Source of the DNA: UBA5109 sp963975155
Lineage (GTDB): Bacteria; Pseudomonadota; Gammaproteobacteria; Pseudomonadales; Pseudohongiellaceae
Length of the DNA stretch: 64,000 bases
Assembly (NCBI GenBank): GCA_963975155.1
Contig: CAXBFG010000002.1
Span: forward strand, 62,001-126,000
Reading direction: 5' to 3'
Below are positions 51,487-60,839 of this stretch, piece by piece; position 1 is the stretch's first letter; every line of letters begins with the position of its first letter. The translations under genes were made by a program, and so were the position numbers. The notes beneath the pieces were generated by a model. That model saw nothing but the letters and a program-made list of their open reading frames with translations. It did not search any database and was not told the DNA's origin.

Positions 51487-52461
51487 TTATTGGCTCAATT
51501 CCGCATAAATGGTTTCGATAAACTGCTCCGTCGTCCAGAAACCCGTATCTGAACCGTACAAAGGATCATATTCACGACTTAAACGCTCGGCTTTCACCTC
51601 TTCCAGACTTAGACCACGCGCTACCGCATCTTCGATCCTTTCATAAATAATGGTCAGCATATCCCGGTAATTAACCACCTCGTATTCATCCGTGATTCTG
51701 CCATGCCCAGGAATAACATAAGTGCCGCCCTGCTGATTAATGTTGGGGATAATAAGCGCCAGCATATTATTCAAAGCGTCAATCAGACCCCTGACCGAAC
51801 CGCCATTTGCCACATCAATAAAGGGATAACGTTGAATGGTAAAAATATCGCCAGCAACCAGGACGTTCGATTGTCGGAAAAACACCAGGCTGTCACCACC
51901 GGTATGCGCTGCTGGCTGATGTATTAACTGTACGGACTCGCCATTAGCATAAAACTCCATTGAAGCATTCGTATAGGTATTACCAGGCAAACCATCCAGA
52001 TCAAGCTCATCAGCAGATACCATCGTGATCGTCACGCCTATATGTGAATAGATTGGTGCCGGATCGCTGACAGAACTCTCTGCTGAGGGGCTGGCGCCAA
52101 TCGGACTACCCACAGCAGCCAATGCTGCATTCCCGCCAACATGATCAGCGTGAGCATGGGTATTCACAATCCAACGAATCGGCACTTCAAAGTTGTCTTC
52201 AATCAGTGCAATCAGCTCATCACTGGCTGCATTTAATTTACTATCAACCACCACCACACCCTGCTCACCAACCAGCAGAGCAGTATTGCCCCCGCCGCCG
52301 GCAACCAGATAAACATTACCTTGAACATGTAACAGTTCCAGGTTGAAATCTTCAGTTTGTGCAGACACAGTGGAACTGACAATCAAAAACATCATCAACA
52401 GGAATGCACCAAAGGTCTGGGTCCCCGCTTGCTTTGCTCTTTGCTTCATAAAACTCAACAT
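51487..52461 (-). CDS. MBL-fold hydrolase B1, zinc site intact
   Basis: The product is 324 residues from ATG 52461 (AGGAA seven bases upstream), giving a signal peptide ending near TVSAQT. An alternative GTG at 52500 overlaps the stop of A1. The dizinc site is complete: H102-x-H104-x-D106-H107 in NTHAHADHVGG, His in PAAHTGGDS, Asp in VAGDIF, and His in IPGHGRI. The layout resembles periplasmic B3-like or quinoprotein-associated MBL hydrolases; the reaction is unknown. It is the active counterpart of B2. Position B of the first cassette. Confidence 0.86.
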   Translation of the reverse strand: MLSFMKQRAKQAGTQTFGAFLLMMFLIVSSTVSAQTEDFNLELLHVQGNVYLVAGGGGNTALLVGEQGVVVVDSKLNAASDELIALIEDNFEVPIRWIVNTHAHADHVGGNAALAAVGSPIGASPSAESSVSDPAPIYSHIGVTITMVSADELDLDGLPGNTYTNASMEFYANGESVQLIHQPAAHTGGDSLVFFRQSNVLVAGDIFTIQRYPFIDVANGGSVRGLIDALNNMLALIIPNINQQGGTYVIPGHGRITDEYEVVNYRDMLTIIYERIEDAVARGLSLEEVKAERLSREYDPLYGSDTGFWTTEQFIETIYAELSQ

Positions 52462-52496
52462 AACTAAATTCCTATCAATCCTTAGCTTGCAGACAG

Positions 52497-53339
52497 TCAC
52501 TCTGACAGCTCTTTAATGACCTTCATATATTCTGGATAAGTCGATTCTACGCCGCCACGGGTCGCCTCGAAAGGAATGTTATAGCGCTCGGAAAACTCGC
52601 TTAAGTACTCGTTTTGCCCGGGCAGAATATGTGGCACAAAACTCGGATCCAGCCCAATCTCGTCGCGATAGGAGCAATCATAGGGCTCCATCTGATAACC
52701 CAGTTCAACTTCAAAATCCCTGCTTCTGATCAGCGGCTCAGTCAGATAGACCGGATCATCAATGATGCTGACCCAGGTCAGAATATTGTCGTTACGCATA
52801 AAGTATTCTGTCAGTGTGGCCTGGTCACTGCGTTGCAAACCATTACGTCGCGTCCAGCCTTCTTTAATATGCGTGGTAGTCACGACCAGCATGTCGCCAT
52901 GCCATTCGCCTGTCGAGAAACCCTGCCAAGTATGAGGGGCATAAGATGAGGGGTGTGGCCGGCCATCCATCCAGATGGTGCGAATCGGATTCATCCAGCC
53001 CATTACCAGTTTATAGGCGCGGGTTTGCCAGATGTCTTCATTCATATCCCTGTAAATCAACATACTGCTGAAGTTAGGGCCGTAATCTGCCGGATGAGGT
53101 TCACATTGATGCTCCAATACAGACCATTTTGTTGCGGTCCAGGTATCGGCCTGAAAACGGGCAGCATCGGTAATTGGTAAGCCGGTGTAATCGCCAACTT
53201 CCGGACCTCCTCCTCGCTCAGCCCTATCCTCATGCTGACGTGTACCCCAAGGACCAACAATATCAACCTGGGCGAAAACCTGTGGGCTAAGAATTAATAA
53301 ACTCAGCAAAATTGCTGCCTTCATTTTGTTAACAAACAT
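52497..53339 (-). CDS. Secreted protein A1 of unknown function (cassette paralogue)
   Basis: The product is 280 residues from ATG 53339, with GGAG six bases upstream; a longer start at 53381 lacks support. Signal peptide ends near QVFAQV. Conserved with A2: VGDYTGLPITDAAR, EHQCEPHP, WMDGRPHP, APHTWQGFSTGEWHGDML, VTTTHIKEGWTRRNG and DDPVYLTEPLIRS. No named family. It opens the first A-B-C-D cassette, after a 303-base gap containing a terminator-like hairpin and a palindrome, so the cassette operon may have its own promoter rather than depend only on read-through from the receptor gene. Confidence 0.76.
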   Translation of the reverse strand: MFVNKMKAAILLSLLILSPQVFAQVDIVGPWGTRQHEDRAERGGGPEVGDYTGLPITDAARFQADTWTATKWSVLEHQCEPHPADYGPNFSSMLIYRDMNEDIWQTRAYKLVMGWMNPIRTIWMDGRPHPSSYAPHTWQGFSTGEWHGDMLVVTTTHIKEGWTRRNGLQRSDQATLTEYFMRNDNILTWVSIIDDPVYLTEPLIRSRDFEVELGYQMEPYDCSYRDEIGLDPSFVPHILPGQNEYLSEFSERYNIPFEATRGGVESTYPEYMKVIKELSE

Positions 53340-53434
53340 ACTTATCTCCATCTGCTTACTTTCTGGCCTACCAGATTGCATTGCTAAAAATTGAAAAGAT
53401 CACCTTAACATTGCAGCAATTATTAATATCTATC

Positions 53435-53446
53435 AACATTAATGTT
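53435..53446. promoter_or_regulatory. Palindrome upstream of the cassette operon
   Basis: AACATTAATGTT is a perfect 12-base palindrome inside a looser inverted arrangement (TATCAACATT...AACGTTGAAAGATA), 96 bases upstream of the A1 start. Position suits an operator; no regulator can be assigned. Confidence 0.4.
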
Positions 53447-53543
53447 AACGTTGAAAGATATCAGCCCCGGTAAAAATAAGTTGAAGAGCAAGGGGGAGAG
53501 GAAAAAAACTTTTCAAGTTTATTGCCACCGGGACCGATATTTT

Positions 53544-53603
53544 AAAAAACACAATGTGGCTCTGCTGAAACATTTTGAGAACTGTTAAGCGAGCCACACT
53601 GTG
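53544..53603 (-). terminator. Terminator-like hairpin after the second TonB receptor gene
   Basis: On the minus strand CACAGTGTGGCTC pairs with GAGCCACATTGTG (13 pairs, one G-U) around a 28-base loop, directly followed by TTTTTT. It starts 40 bases after the receptor stop. Long loop aside, it has the form of an intrinsic terminator. Confidence 0.65.
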
Positions 53604-53642
53604 AAGGCTTAAAACCGATTTAAAGTTCGCTTAAGTATTGAA

Positions 53643-55958
53643 CTAGAAGTTCAACCCAAAACGAACACCAAAGGTTCTTGGAGCAATAGGTCTGCCCGTC
53701 AGGTACGAATCACCTCCATTAAGTACTGGTTGTTGCCCAATCGGCAAATTAGGATCAGGGACATCAGTACCTCCACCAACCTGGGTAAGCGCTCGTTCAT
53801 CAAGAATGTTCCTGATATACAAGGCTACAAACCAGTCTTCAGCCGCAGGTGTATACCTAAGGTTCCAGTCAAAAGTTGCATAGGAATCAATCTCGTAACC
53901 GGGAAATTCATATTGTGATTGCCCGTCACTTCGGTAATTATAGAAACGACTGTCGTTCCAGACACCTTGAACACGTGAATCAACGATGCCATCAGCAAGA
54001 TTAAACTCACGCGCCCAGCCAACTGTTAGTCGAACAGGAATCGTGTTCGGGACATCCAAACCTTCCCAATTAAAAACCGCAGTTGGATCAACTAAATAGT
54101 GTGCAGGAAATGCTGCCTGAGCAGATGCAAAATCAAAGGTTTTAATTTCGGCATTGGTAATATCCACATTAAAATCAAAACGATCAGCATCGGTAGCCAA
54201 CCAAACGCCGTTTAAATTGAAACCCTGAATTTCTGCATCGCCAAGATTGTAATAGCCAATCTCAGATTGACGGCCAGGAGGCGCAAGGGTATTGATTGAA
54301 TCAAACTGAATCGCCATATCTGTATAGTCATAGAAATACGTGTTGGCACTAAGCTCCAGTGTGTCATTCAAAAGACGACCTTTCCAACCAAGCTCCCATG
54401 CGTCTACATATTCAGGGTTATAGCTGGGAAGTGGCCCAGGGAACCAGCTCCCGGCACGATAACCGGTCGATGTATTAAAATAAATCTGACTGTTATCGGT
54501 AAGACTCCAGGCTAAACCAACTTTATAATCTTCATTTGTCCATTCCTGTTCCAGGTATCCACCACTACCACCAACAGTACCGAAGGGGAAGTTAACCTCG
54601 AAGTCCCAGGCTTTCCAGTCTTCCGTATAACGCCCACCCAGAGTGACAGTCAACCTGTCAAGAGAAGGAGGCGTCCAAGCAACCTGCCCGTAAACTGACT
54701 TGGCTTCTGCCAGGGACGCTGCTGCATTAAATGCCAGATTTGTAGGATTGAATGCCGGCTCGTTCGTGTCGTCTTCCCAATAGAAGAGCCCCACTGTCCA
54801 GTTAAGTTGATCAGCCCAAAGGCCCTGTAATCGCAGATCAGCAGTTTGCTCTATCCATGGTGTACCAGTTGTAAAACTGCCATTCACACCACCCACAATA
54901 CCAAAACCAACCGCACCATCTTCGACGGGATCTCCACCAAAACTGGTATATTTTTCTTCAATTCTGGCCAGAGCTGCAATGAATGAAGTATTGTCTGTTA
55001 AATCATAAGTGATTTCAGTCATCACACTTTCAAAATCGGACTGGCTATAGGCTCTTCTGGCTGAATCGATAGCAATAGATGCTGCATCATTGGGATGTGC
55101 TAATTGCGTGTCATCAAACCAGCTGTCATCATCAAGCTTGGTAAGCGCCCAGTTATTTGGATCAGTGCTGTTATCAACAGTCCCCACTATAACCTGGGTA
55201 TTTGCTCGATCTTCATTGCTTCCAAACTCATATTTTGCAAAAACCGATAAGCGGTCACTTGGTTCCCATTGCAGACTTATACGTCCATACATATCCTGCG
55301 GTTGTCTGTCGACATTACTGGCAAGATAACCATCGCGCCCCATGGTTTGAAAAGCTGCACGTAGTGCCAAAGTATCTGTCAGCGGGATATTTAACATGCC
55401 ATTGGCACGACGTGTACGGTAATTCCCATACTGCAATTCAACAGAACCCATTCTTTCGCCGAGTACAGGTCTTGCAGTACGTATATTAATCGTACCTGCC
55501 GCTGTATTTCGGCCATATAAGGTCCCTTGTGGACCCTGTAACACCTCTACTTGAGCGATATCATAGAAATAACCCTCGAGAGTGGTTCGGTGAGAAATAT
55601 AAATATCATCAACATGTAGTGCAGCAATATTTTCAGCTGCCGGCGTGCCGTCTGAAGTTGCCAAACCTCGAATTCGAATCGAAGTTCGCGAGCCATCTGG
55701 CTCGATTGTCATACCCGGTACTAAAACCGAAATATCCTGCAAATCTCTGACGTTTTGTGTTTCCAGTAACTCATTGCCGATAGCCGTGACTGTTAGAGGC
55801 GTATCCAGCAATGCTTCTTCACGACGTTGCGCCGTTACAACAATTTCTTCCAAAGCTCTTTGTCCATAAGCGCTTCCTGCAGGAATTGCTATAGCTGTAA
55901 CCGCCGCTGCCACCGCCGCAGACAGTGCTGCGGTTTTTCTAAATCTGTTTATATTCAT
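53643..55958 (-). CDS. TonB-dependent receptor without signalling domain
   Basis: The product is 771 residues with a signal peptide ending near SAYGQR. A TonB box-like EEIVVTAQRREE follows at once, then the plug domain (about 45-160; IRIRGLATSDGTPAAENIAA, QGPQGTLYGRNTAAGTINIR) and a 22-strand barrel ending in RFGLNF with C-terminal Phe. It imports a substrate across the outer membrane using TonB energy. It is a paralogue of the receptor encoded just upstream (compare GYRAGSWFPGPLPSYNPEY), but lacks the STN domain, so it should transport without signalling. Catechol-like or glycan substrates are possible; none can be assigned. A good ribosome-binding site (GGGGAAAG) precedes the ATG. Confidence 0.92.
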   Translation of the reverse strand: MNINRFRKTAALSAAVAAAVTAIAIPAGSAYGQRALEEIVVTAQRREEALLDTPLTVTAIGNELLETQNVRDLQDISVLVPGMTIEPDGSRTSIRIRGLATSDGTPAAENIAALHVDDIYISHRTTLEGYFYDIAQVEVLQGPQGTLYGRNTAAGTINIRTARPVLGERMGSVELQYGNYRTRRANGMLNIPLTDTLALRAAFQTMGRDGYLASNVDRQPQDMYGRISLQWEPSDRLSVFAKYEFGSNEDRANTQVIVGTVDNSTDPNNWALTKLDDDSWFDDTQLAHPNDAASIAIDSARRAYSQSDFESVMTEITYDLTDNTSFIAALARIEEKYTSFGGDPVEDGAVGFGIVGGVNGSFTTGTPWIEQTADLRLQGLWADQLNWTVGLFYWEDDTNEPAFNPTNLAFNAAASLAEAKSVYGQVAWTPPSLDRLTVTLGGRYTEDWKAWDFEVNFPFGTVGGSGGYLEQEWTNEDYKVGLAWSLTDNSQIYFNTSTGYRAGSWFPGPLPSYNPEYVDAWELGWKGRLLNDTLELSANTYFYDYTDMAIQFDSINTLAPPGRQSEIGYYNLGDAEIQGFNLNGVWLATDADRFDFNVDITNAEIKTFDFASAQAAFPAHYLVDPTAVFNWEGLDVPNTIPVRLTVGWAREFNLADGIVDSRVQGVWNDSRFYNYRSDGQSQYEFPGYEIDSYATFDWNLRYTPAAEDWFVALYIRNILDERALTQVGGGTDVPDPNLPIGQQPVLNGGDSYLTGRPIAPRTFGVRFGLNF

Positions 55959-56165
55959 AATCTTTCCCCTGTCATTGTTATTCCCGCAATCTGCTTAGCA
56001 ACTATCTAAAAAATCAGAATCGGAATCATTTGAGGACCAATCGGGTCGGCCCTTATACAGGAGACAAGCTAAGAATAAAAATCCTCTACCTTTGATCAGA
56101 AAATAATTTTGCAGGGTATCGCTATTCGTGGAGAAGTTAAGGCTGTACTTACATCCAGTCTGGGG

Positions 56166-58811
56166 CTAGAAGTCGTAACGCAGACGCACACCAAAAGTTC
56201 TGGGGGCCCTGAGAGTTCCGAATAAAAAACTGTTATCGGTACCGGGCAAATCAGAAGGCTCCACAGTACCGCCAATATCAGGAGCATGACTGCCTCCATC
56301 CAGAGAGTTCAGAACCTTCTCGTTCAGAATATTTGCAATATAAAAACCCGCTTCCCAGTTACCCTGAGCAGGACGGAAACTTACATTCCAGTTAAAAACG
56401 GAATAAGAAGGAATCTTGCGACCTTCAAATTTGTATTGCTGTAGGGTACTAGTTCGGTAATTGTAATACCTGGCGCTGTTCCAGACTCCCTGCAAATGAA
56501 AATTAAGCGCACCAAAGCGAGTATAGGCATCATGCATCCAACTGAGGGTTAATCTATATCTGCTTGTATTCGGTAATTCCAGCCCTTGCCAATCGAAGGC
56601 ATTGAATAAAGTGTAATTACTTGGCAATGCCGCTAAATGCGAAGAAAAATCAAATGTTGAAAATTCAGAATCGGTAAAATCAAAATTAAACTGCAGCAGG
56701 TTGTTTCTGGTTAATAAAATATTTCCATTAAAATTTGCTCCACTGATATCTGCATCCCCCAAATTCGCGAGGCTGATTTCAGTCTCTGAAGATAGAGTAT
56801 TAAAGGTATTAAATTGCATTGCAGCATTGGAATACTCATACATAAATACATTTGCACTTAACTCAACAGTATCTTCCAATACCCGCCCTTTCCAGCCAAT
56901 TTCATAGGCGTCAACATATTCCGGGTCGTAGCTTGGAAAAGCCCCTGGAAACCAACTGCCTGCACGATAGCCAGTAGAATAATTCGCATAGAGCATATCC
57001 TCACTATCCAAATCGTATGCCACTCCGAATTTATAATCATTATTATCCCAGTTTCGATCTTGCAAACCATTACTGCCACCAACGGTAATCAGGTTAAAAT
57101 TATTAACTTCAAGGTCCCATTGTTTCCAATCAACAGTATGACGAGCACCAAGTGTAAATTGCCAGCGTTGAAGATCTAAGGGTCTCCAGGTGAGCTGCCC
57201 ATATATTGCCTCTGACTCCGCCAGCGAAACAATATTATTGAAAGAAAGCCCATTAGGATCCGTCGCTGGTTCATTGGTATCATCCGACCAATAAAAATAA
57301 CCGATGGTCCAATCAAGTTGATCAGCACTCCGCCCCTGCAGGCGAACTTCAGCAGTTTTTTCAACCCAGGGCCTGCCCCTGACTTCACTGCCTTGCAGCC
57401 CCCCCCATACACCTGTCCCGGAGTGATCTGATGCTTCTCCATCAATATTGACAACACGATAGTGACCTTTCTCTTTGATTCTGGCGAAATTCAGAATAAG
57501 TCTGGTCTGCCGTGTAATGGCATAGTTAAGCTCACTCATTACGTTTAACTTTCTTGTCTCAATCAGTGATTGGTTAATTTGATCAATGGCATTGCCCGGA
57601 GGATGGAAAAGTGAATCATCGTACCAGAGAGCTTCATCTCTCCATGTTAATCTCCAGTTATCCGGATCGGTGTTATTAACTGACCCTAGATAAGCCGTCC
57701 CGATACCGCGTTGCCAGACATCTCCGTATTCCATTTTTGCAAGTACCGATAAACGCTCATTAGCTTGCCAGAGCAGACTTAAGCGTGCATGGGTATCTTT
57801 AAATTCATCAACCTCACTTTTGAAATAACCATCGTTTGAGCGATTCTGGATGGCGGCACGCACCGCCACATTGTCACTAAGCTGTTGATTAAACATTCCG
57901 AAAATCCGAGCACTATCGTAATTACCCGCTTCTATTTCCAGGGCCCCGGTATTTTCAAAAGCCGGTTGTGCGGTGCGAATATTGATAGCTCCGGCTGCCG
58001 TGTTCCTGCCATATAGTGTCCCCTGCGGACCCAGTAACACCTCAATCTGATCGATATCAAAAAAGTAACCATCAAGATTATTACGGTGCGACAAGTAAAC
58101 TCCATCAATATATAGAGCTGTGATATTTTCCGCAGCAGGGGCTCCATCAGTAGTGCCTAGGCCTCGCACCCTGATCGTAGTACGCCTGCCATCTGGCTCT
58201 ATTTCCATACCCGGAACCTGTACGGACAGTTTTTCAAAAGTGCGAATATTCTGCTGCTCTATTTGCTCACTACCAACTGCAGTTATCGTCACCGGCGTTT
58301 CGAGCAGAGCCTCTTCTCTGCGTTGAGCAGTAACGAGAATTCTTTCAAGATATGTTCGATCAGCGAAAGAGGACTGATCCCTTTCCTCTGTGAGTTCTGC
58401 TTGCGTCTGCTCCTTCCCGAAGTAGGAACTAATCACACCCAGTAAAGTGTTGTTCTGAACAGGCCAGGTATTGTCAGATCCCTCAGACTCAGAGCCAAAC
58501 TCACTCTGAATCACAAGCTGATTTGAACTTGTCGAAATGTAGGCATCAACACCTGTACCTAAGAGTAATATTTCCAGGCCTGATTCAATCGAATAAATGC
58601 CATTCAAAGGATTGGCCACTAAACCTTCAAATTGCTCTCGCGGGATGAGTATGGAAATATTTGCCTGTTGGGCAAATTCGAGGAGGGCTTCGCTTACGTT
58701 TTTACGTTCAATGCGAAAATTGATACTTTCTGCCGAGGCACCTAAAATATTTGCCGATCCGAAAATCGCAAAAAGCACCAGCACCAGGCATGAATATTTA
58801 ATGAGCGTCAT
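56166..58811 (-). CDS. TonB-dependent transducer with N-terminal STN domain
   Basis: The product is 881 residues from ATG 58811, giving a signal peptide ending near ASAESI; a TTG at 58841 is less likely. The STN (secretin/TonB short N-terminal) domain covers about 23-75: INFRIERKNVSEALLEFAQQ and the following ANISILIPREQF. A linker of about 70 residues leads to the TonB box region (LERILVTAQRREE), the plug and the barrel, ending in RLRYDF. STN-bearing receptors pass a ligand signal to a FecR-type anti-sigma factor. The sigma and FecR genes lie immediately upstream, so this is the sensor of the cluster. Paralogue of the 771-residue receptor. Confidence 0.92.
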   Translation of the reverse strand: MTLIKYSCLVLVLFAIFGSANILGASAESINFRIERKNVSEALLEFAQQANISILIPREQFEGLVANPLNGIYSIESGLEILLLGTGVDAYISTSSNQLVIQSEFGSESEGSDNTWPVQNNTLLGVISSYFGKEQTQAELTEERDQSSFADRTYLERILVTAQRREEALLETPVTITAVGSEQIEQQNIRTFEKLSVQVPGMEIEPDGRRTTIRVRGLGTTDGAPAAENITALYIDGVYLSHRNNLDGYFFDIDQIEVLLGPQGTLYGRNTAAGAINIRTAQPAFENTGALEIEAGNYDSARIFGMFNQQLSDNVAVRAAIQNRSNDGYFKSEVDEFKDTHARLSLLWQANERLSVLAKMEYGDVWQRGIGTAYLGSVNNTDPDNWRLTWRDEALWYDDSLFHPPGNAIDQINQSLIETRKLNVMSELNYAITRQTRLILNFARIKEKGHYRVVNIDGEASDHSGTGVWGGLQGSEVRGRPWVEKTAEVRLQGRSADQLDWTIGYFYWSDDTNEPATDPNGLSFNNIVSLAESEAIYGQLTWRPLDLQRWQFTLGARHTVDWKQWDLEVNNFNLITVGGSNGLQDRNWDNNDYKFGVAYDLDSEDMLYANYSTGYRAGSWFPGAFPSYDPEYVDAYEIGWKGRVLEDTVELSANVFMYEYSNAAMQFNTFNTLSSETEISLANLGDADISGANFNGNILLTRNNLLQFNFDFTDSEFSTFDFSSHLAALPSNYTLFNAFDWQGLELPNTSRYRLTLSWMHDAYTRFGALNFHLQGVWNSARYYNYRTSTLQQYKFEGRKIPSYSVFNWNVSFRPAQGNWEAGFYIANILNEKVLNSLDGGSHAPDIGGTVEPSDLPGTDNSFLFGTLRAPRTFGVRLRYDF

Positions 58812-58919
58812 TATAATTTGGCCTTTTAACTGCTGAGCCAACTACCACCTTTTATTATTTTATTAAATTTTTTTCTTAAGCTTCCTTTTATAAATCCACC
58901 GTACTCCCCTATCGTCACG

Positions 58920-59963
58920 CTAAAGCGGGCGCAAGTAGAATTGGTTTTCATTAATTTTATCTATCGCAATATTAAAATTATTTTCTAAGGCCATCAGCAC
59001 ACCTTCAATATCGCTGGCCTGAAAATATCCCTCAACTTTTATTTGATTTATTGCATTATCAATATCGAATTGAATAGTCGTGTATCTACCAATTTCCTTT
59101 AATACCTCATCAAGTGGTTCACCTTCAAATAACAACATGCCATGCTGCCAGGCTAATTTAGCTTCTATTTCACTGACTTCGAGTCGCCTCAATTCAATAG
59201 CACCCAGATCTATGTCATTACTGGTTACGGCGAAATTTCCCGCAAGCATATTGAACTCCCCATTACCGCGTTGTGACTGCTCAGAGGCCTCAATATCAAC
59301 AGGTAAAACTTTTACTTCTCCTTCGGTAACAACAATTTCAACACTGCCATTTTCCAGATGCTGAACACTGAAAGCAGTCCCTACCGCTTCCACAATCCGG
59401 GAACCAGCGTAGACTCTAAATGGTCTTGCAGCATTTTTGGCTACTTTAAATAAGCCTTCACCATGATCGAGATAAATTCGCCTTTCTGATTCAGAATAAA
59501 TCACATTGATACTGGTATTCGTGTTTAGAATCATTTCAGAACCATCAGGAAGATCAACTTCAGATTGTTCACCCACTTGCGTGCTATATGAAAATTCACC
59601 TGCCAATAAAGGTGCATCGACAGTCTCGTCAAACAAGCCCGGAGCAAATACTAAAGCAATAAAAAACAAGGCTAAACCGGCAGCCAGTAATCCTGGTTTT
59701 GCAAAAGATCTGCGTGCTTTTTGCTCCAGAGGAAAAATTTCAGACAGCTCTGATAAAGCGGACATTTGATCCCAGAGTTCAGCCATTTGCAGCAAGGCTT
59801 GCACATGATCCGGGTCTTCAGCCAGCCACTGCTTTATCTGCTCGCGTAATTCCACTGAACAGCCCTTATTACCATCCAGCTTTGCCAGCCACCCGCAAGC
59901 CTGCTCAAGAATTTGATCCCGGTCTGCCTGGCGTTTAGGGAATTTGATTACTTTCTCACTCAT
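58920..59963 (-). CDS. FecR-family anti-sigma factor
   Basis: The product is 347 residues: an N-terminal cytoplasmic sigma-binding domain with DUF4880-type sequence (ACGWLAKLDGNKGC), a single membrane helix at about 93-109 (GLLAAGLALFFIALVFAPGL), the periplasmic FecR domain (DLPDGSEMILNTNTSINVIY; VGTAFSVQHLENGSVEIVV) and a C-terminal DUF4974/STN-like domain that contacts the transducer. It holds the ECF sigma factor inactive until the STN receptor signals. Its start overlaps the sigma stop by 8 bases, showing a tight operon. The transducer gene follows after 108 bases. Confidence 0.93.
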   Translation of the reverse strand: MSEKVIKFPKRQADRDQILEQACGWLAKLDGNKGCSVELREQIKQWLAEDPDHVQALLQMAELWDQMSALSELSEIFPLEQKARRSFAKPGLLAAGLALFFIALVFAPGLFDETVDAPLLAGEFSYSTQVGEQSEVDLPDGSEMILNTNTSINVIYSESERRIYLDHGEGLFKVAKNAARPFRVYAGSRIVEAVGTAFSVQHLENGSVEIVVTEGEVKVLPVDIEASEQSQRGNGEFNMLAGNFAVTSNDIDLGAIELRRLEVSEIEAKLAWQHGMLLFEGEPLDEVLKEIGRYTTIQFDIDNAINQIKVEGYFQASDIEGVLMALENNFNIAIDKINENQFYLRPL

Positions 59964-60549
59964 TTACTTGTCCTGTTGTAGACATGCCGGTTAAGGAAAC
60001 TTTTGAATACTCTTCGAGGTGACCTCTTTCCATCATGTATTTTGCTGTTAAAAACATACCTTTAGCGACATGCTTTTCAACAGTGCTCTGACTGATTTTT
60101 AAATACTTTGCCACTTCCAACTGACTCTGACCATAGACCTTACGGAGAATAAAAACCCTACGACAAGCCAATGGTAATGACGTTACAGCTCTGCAAAAAA
60201 CCAGAAACATTTCATTTGAGTGAACTTGATCTTCGGTACTTTTCGATTCCATATGTAAATCAGATTCATCATAATCATCCAAAGATGAATTTAACCTGAC
60301 ATCCGATCTCTTTATGTGATTCAAGGCAAGGTTTCTTGCAACTTTCACCATAAAGGCTCTGGGATTCTGAATTTTATCCTTGCGAGCGGCAGCATAAGAG
60401 TTCAGAAAGGTCTCCTGCAGAATATCTTCCACTTCATCCGGATGTACAATTTTTCCTACAACATGAGACATCAATTTACGATTTGTAATAAAACGCTCTA
60501 ACCAGCTTTTCCGTAGATTTTGGGTTCCCCCTGTATCCTTGGTTGTCAT
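59956..60549 (-). CDS. ECF sigma factor, FecI-like
   Basis: The product is 197 residues with sigma region 2 (about 25-90; HPDEVEDILQETFLNSYAAA, RAFMVKVARNLALNHIKRSD) and region 4 (about 120-185; LPLACRRVFILRKVYGQSQL, then ISQSTVEKHVAKGM with the helix-turn-helix). The VEKHVAKG form of region 4 is typical of FecI-type sigma factors acting with FecR. It should direct transcription of the downstream receptor and cassette genes when released. It is divergent from a second ECF sigma gene across about 290 bases. Confidence 0.93.
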   Translation of the reverse strand: MTTKDTGGTQNLRKSWLERFITNRKLMSHVVGKIVHPDEVEDILQETFLNSYAAARKDKIQNPRAFMVKVARNLALNHIKRSDVRLNSSLDDYDESDLHMESKSTEDQVHSNEMFLVFCRAVTSLPLACRRVFILRKVYGQSQLEVAKYLKISQSTVEKHVAKGMFLTAKYMMERGHLEEYSKVSLTGMSTTGQVNE

Positions 60550-60839
60550 TCTTCCCCCAGTCCTGCCTTTATTATTATTTTAAGCGAATAGTTCTTCCCC
60601 AGAGGGATATGACACTTTAACTTTAGAAATCCTCCATGTCTTTATTCAGCTAAATTTGTCTACAATTAATTTGTTAGGCCAATAAAAATTTGAAATTTAA
60701 TAATAGTATTAATATCAATGTGTTACGGAATTTTATCAGGCATACCCCCGTTTCTTTTATGTAAATCTTCGGGCAAGCAAACTTTTTAGTGAAAGCTAAC
60801 GTCTATATGATCAGGAAGAAAGCAATTTGGGTCGTTCGG

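Noticed and set aside
42344..52461. Reading the MBL genes as beta-lactamases and the cluster as antibiotic resistance
   Set aside because: The MBL fold serves many hydrolases; the large N-terminal domains, sigma/FecR/TonB control and secreted A/C partners do not fit a resistance locus.
60550..60788. Fur box upstream of the FecI-like sigma gene
   Set aside because: The region is AT-rich with TAATAATAG-like stretches, but no 19-base inverted repeat close to the Fur consensus was found.
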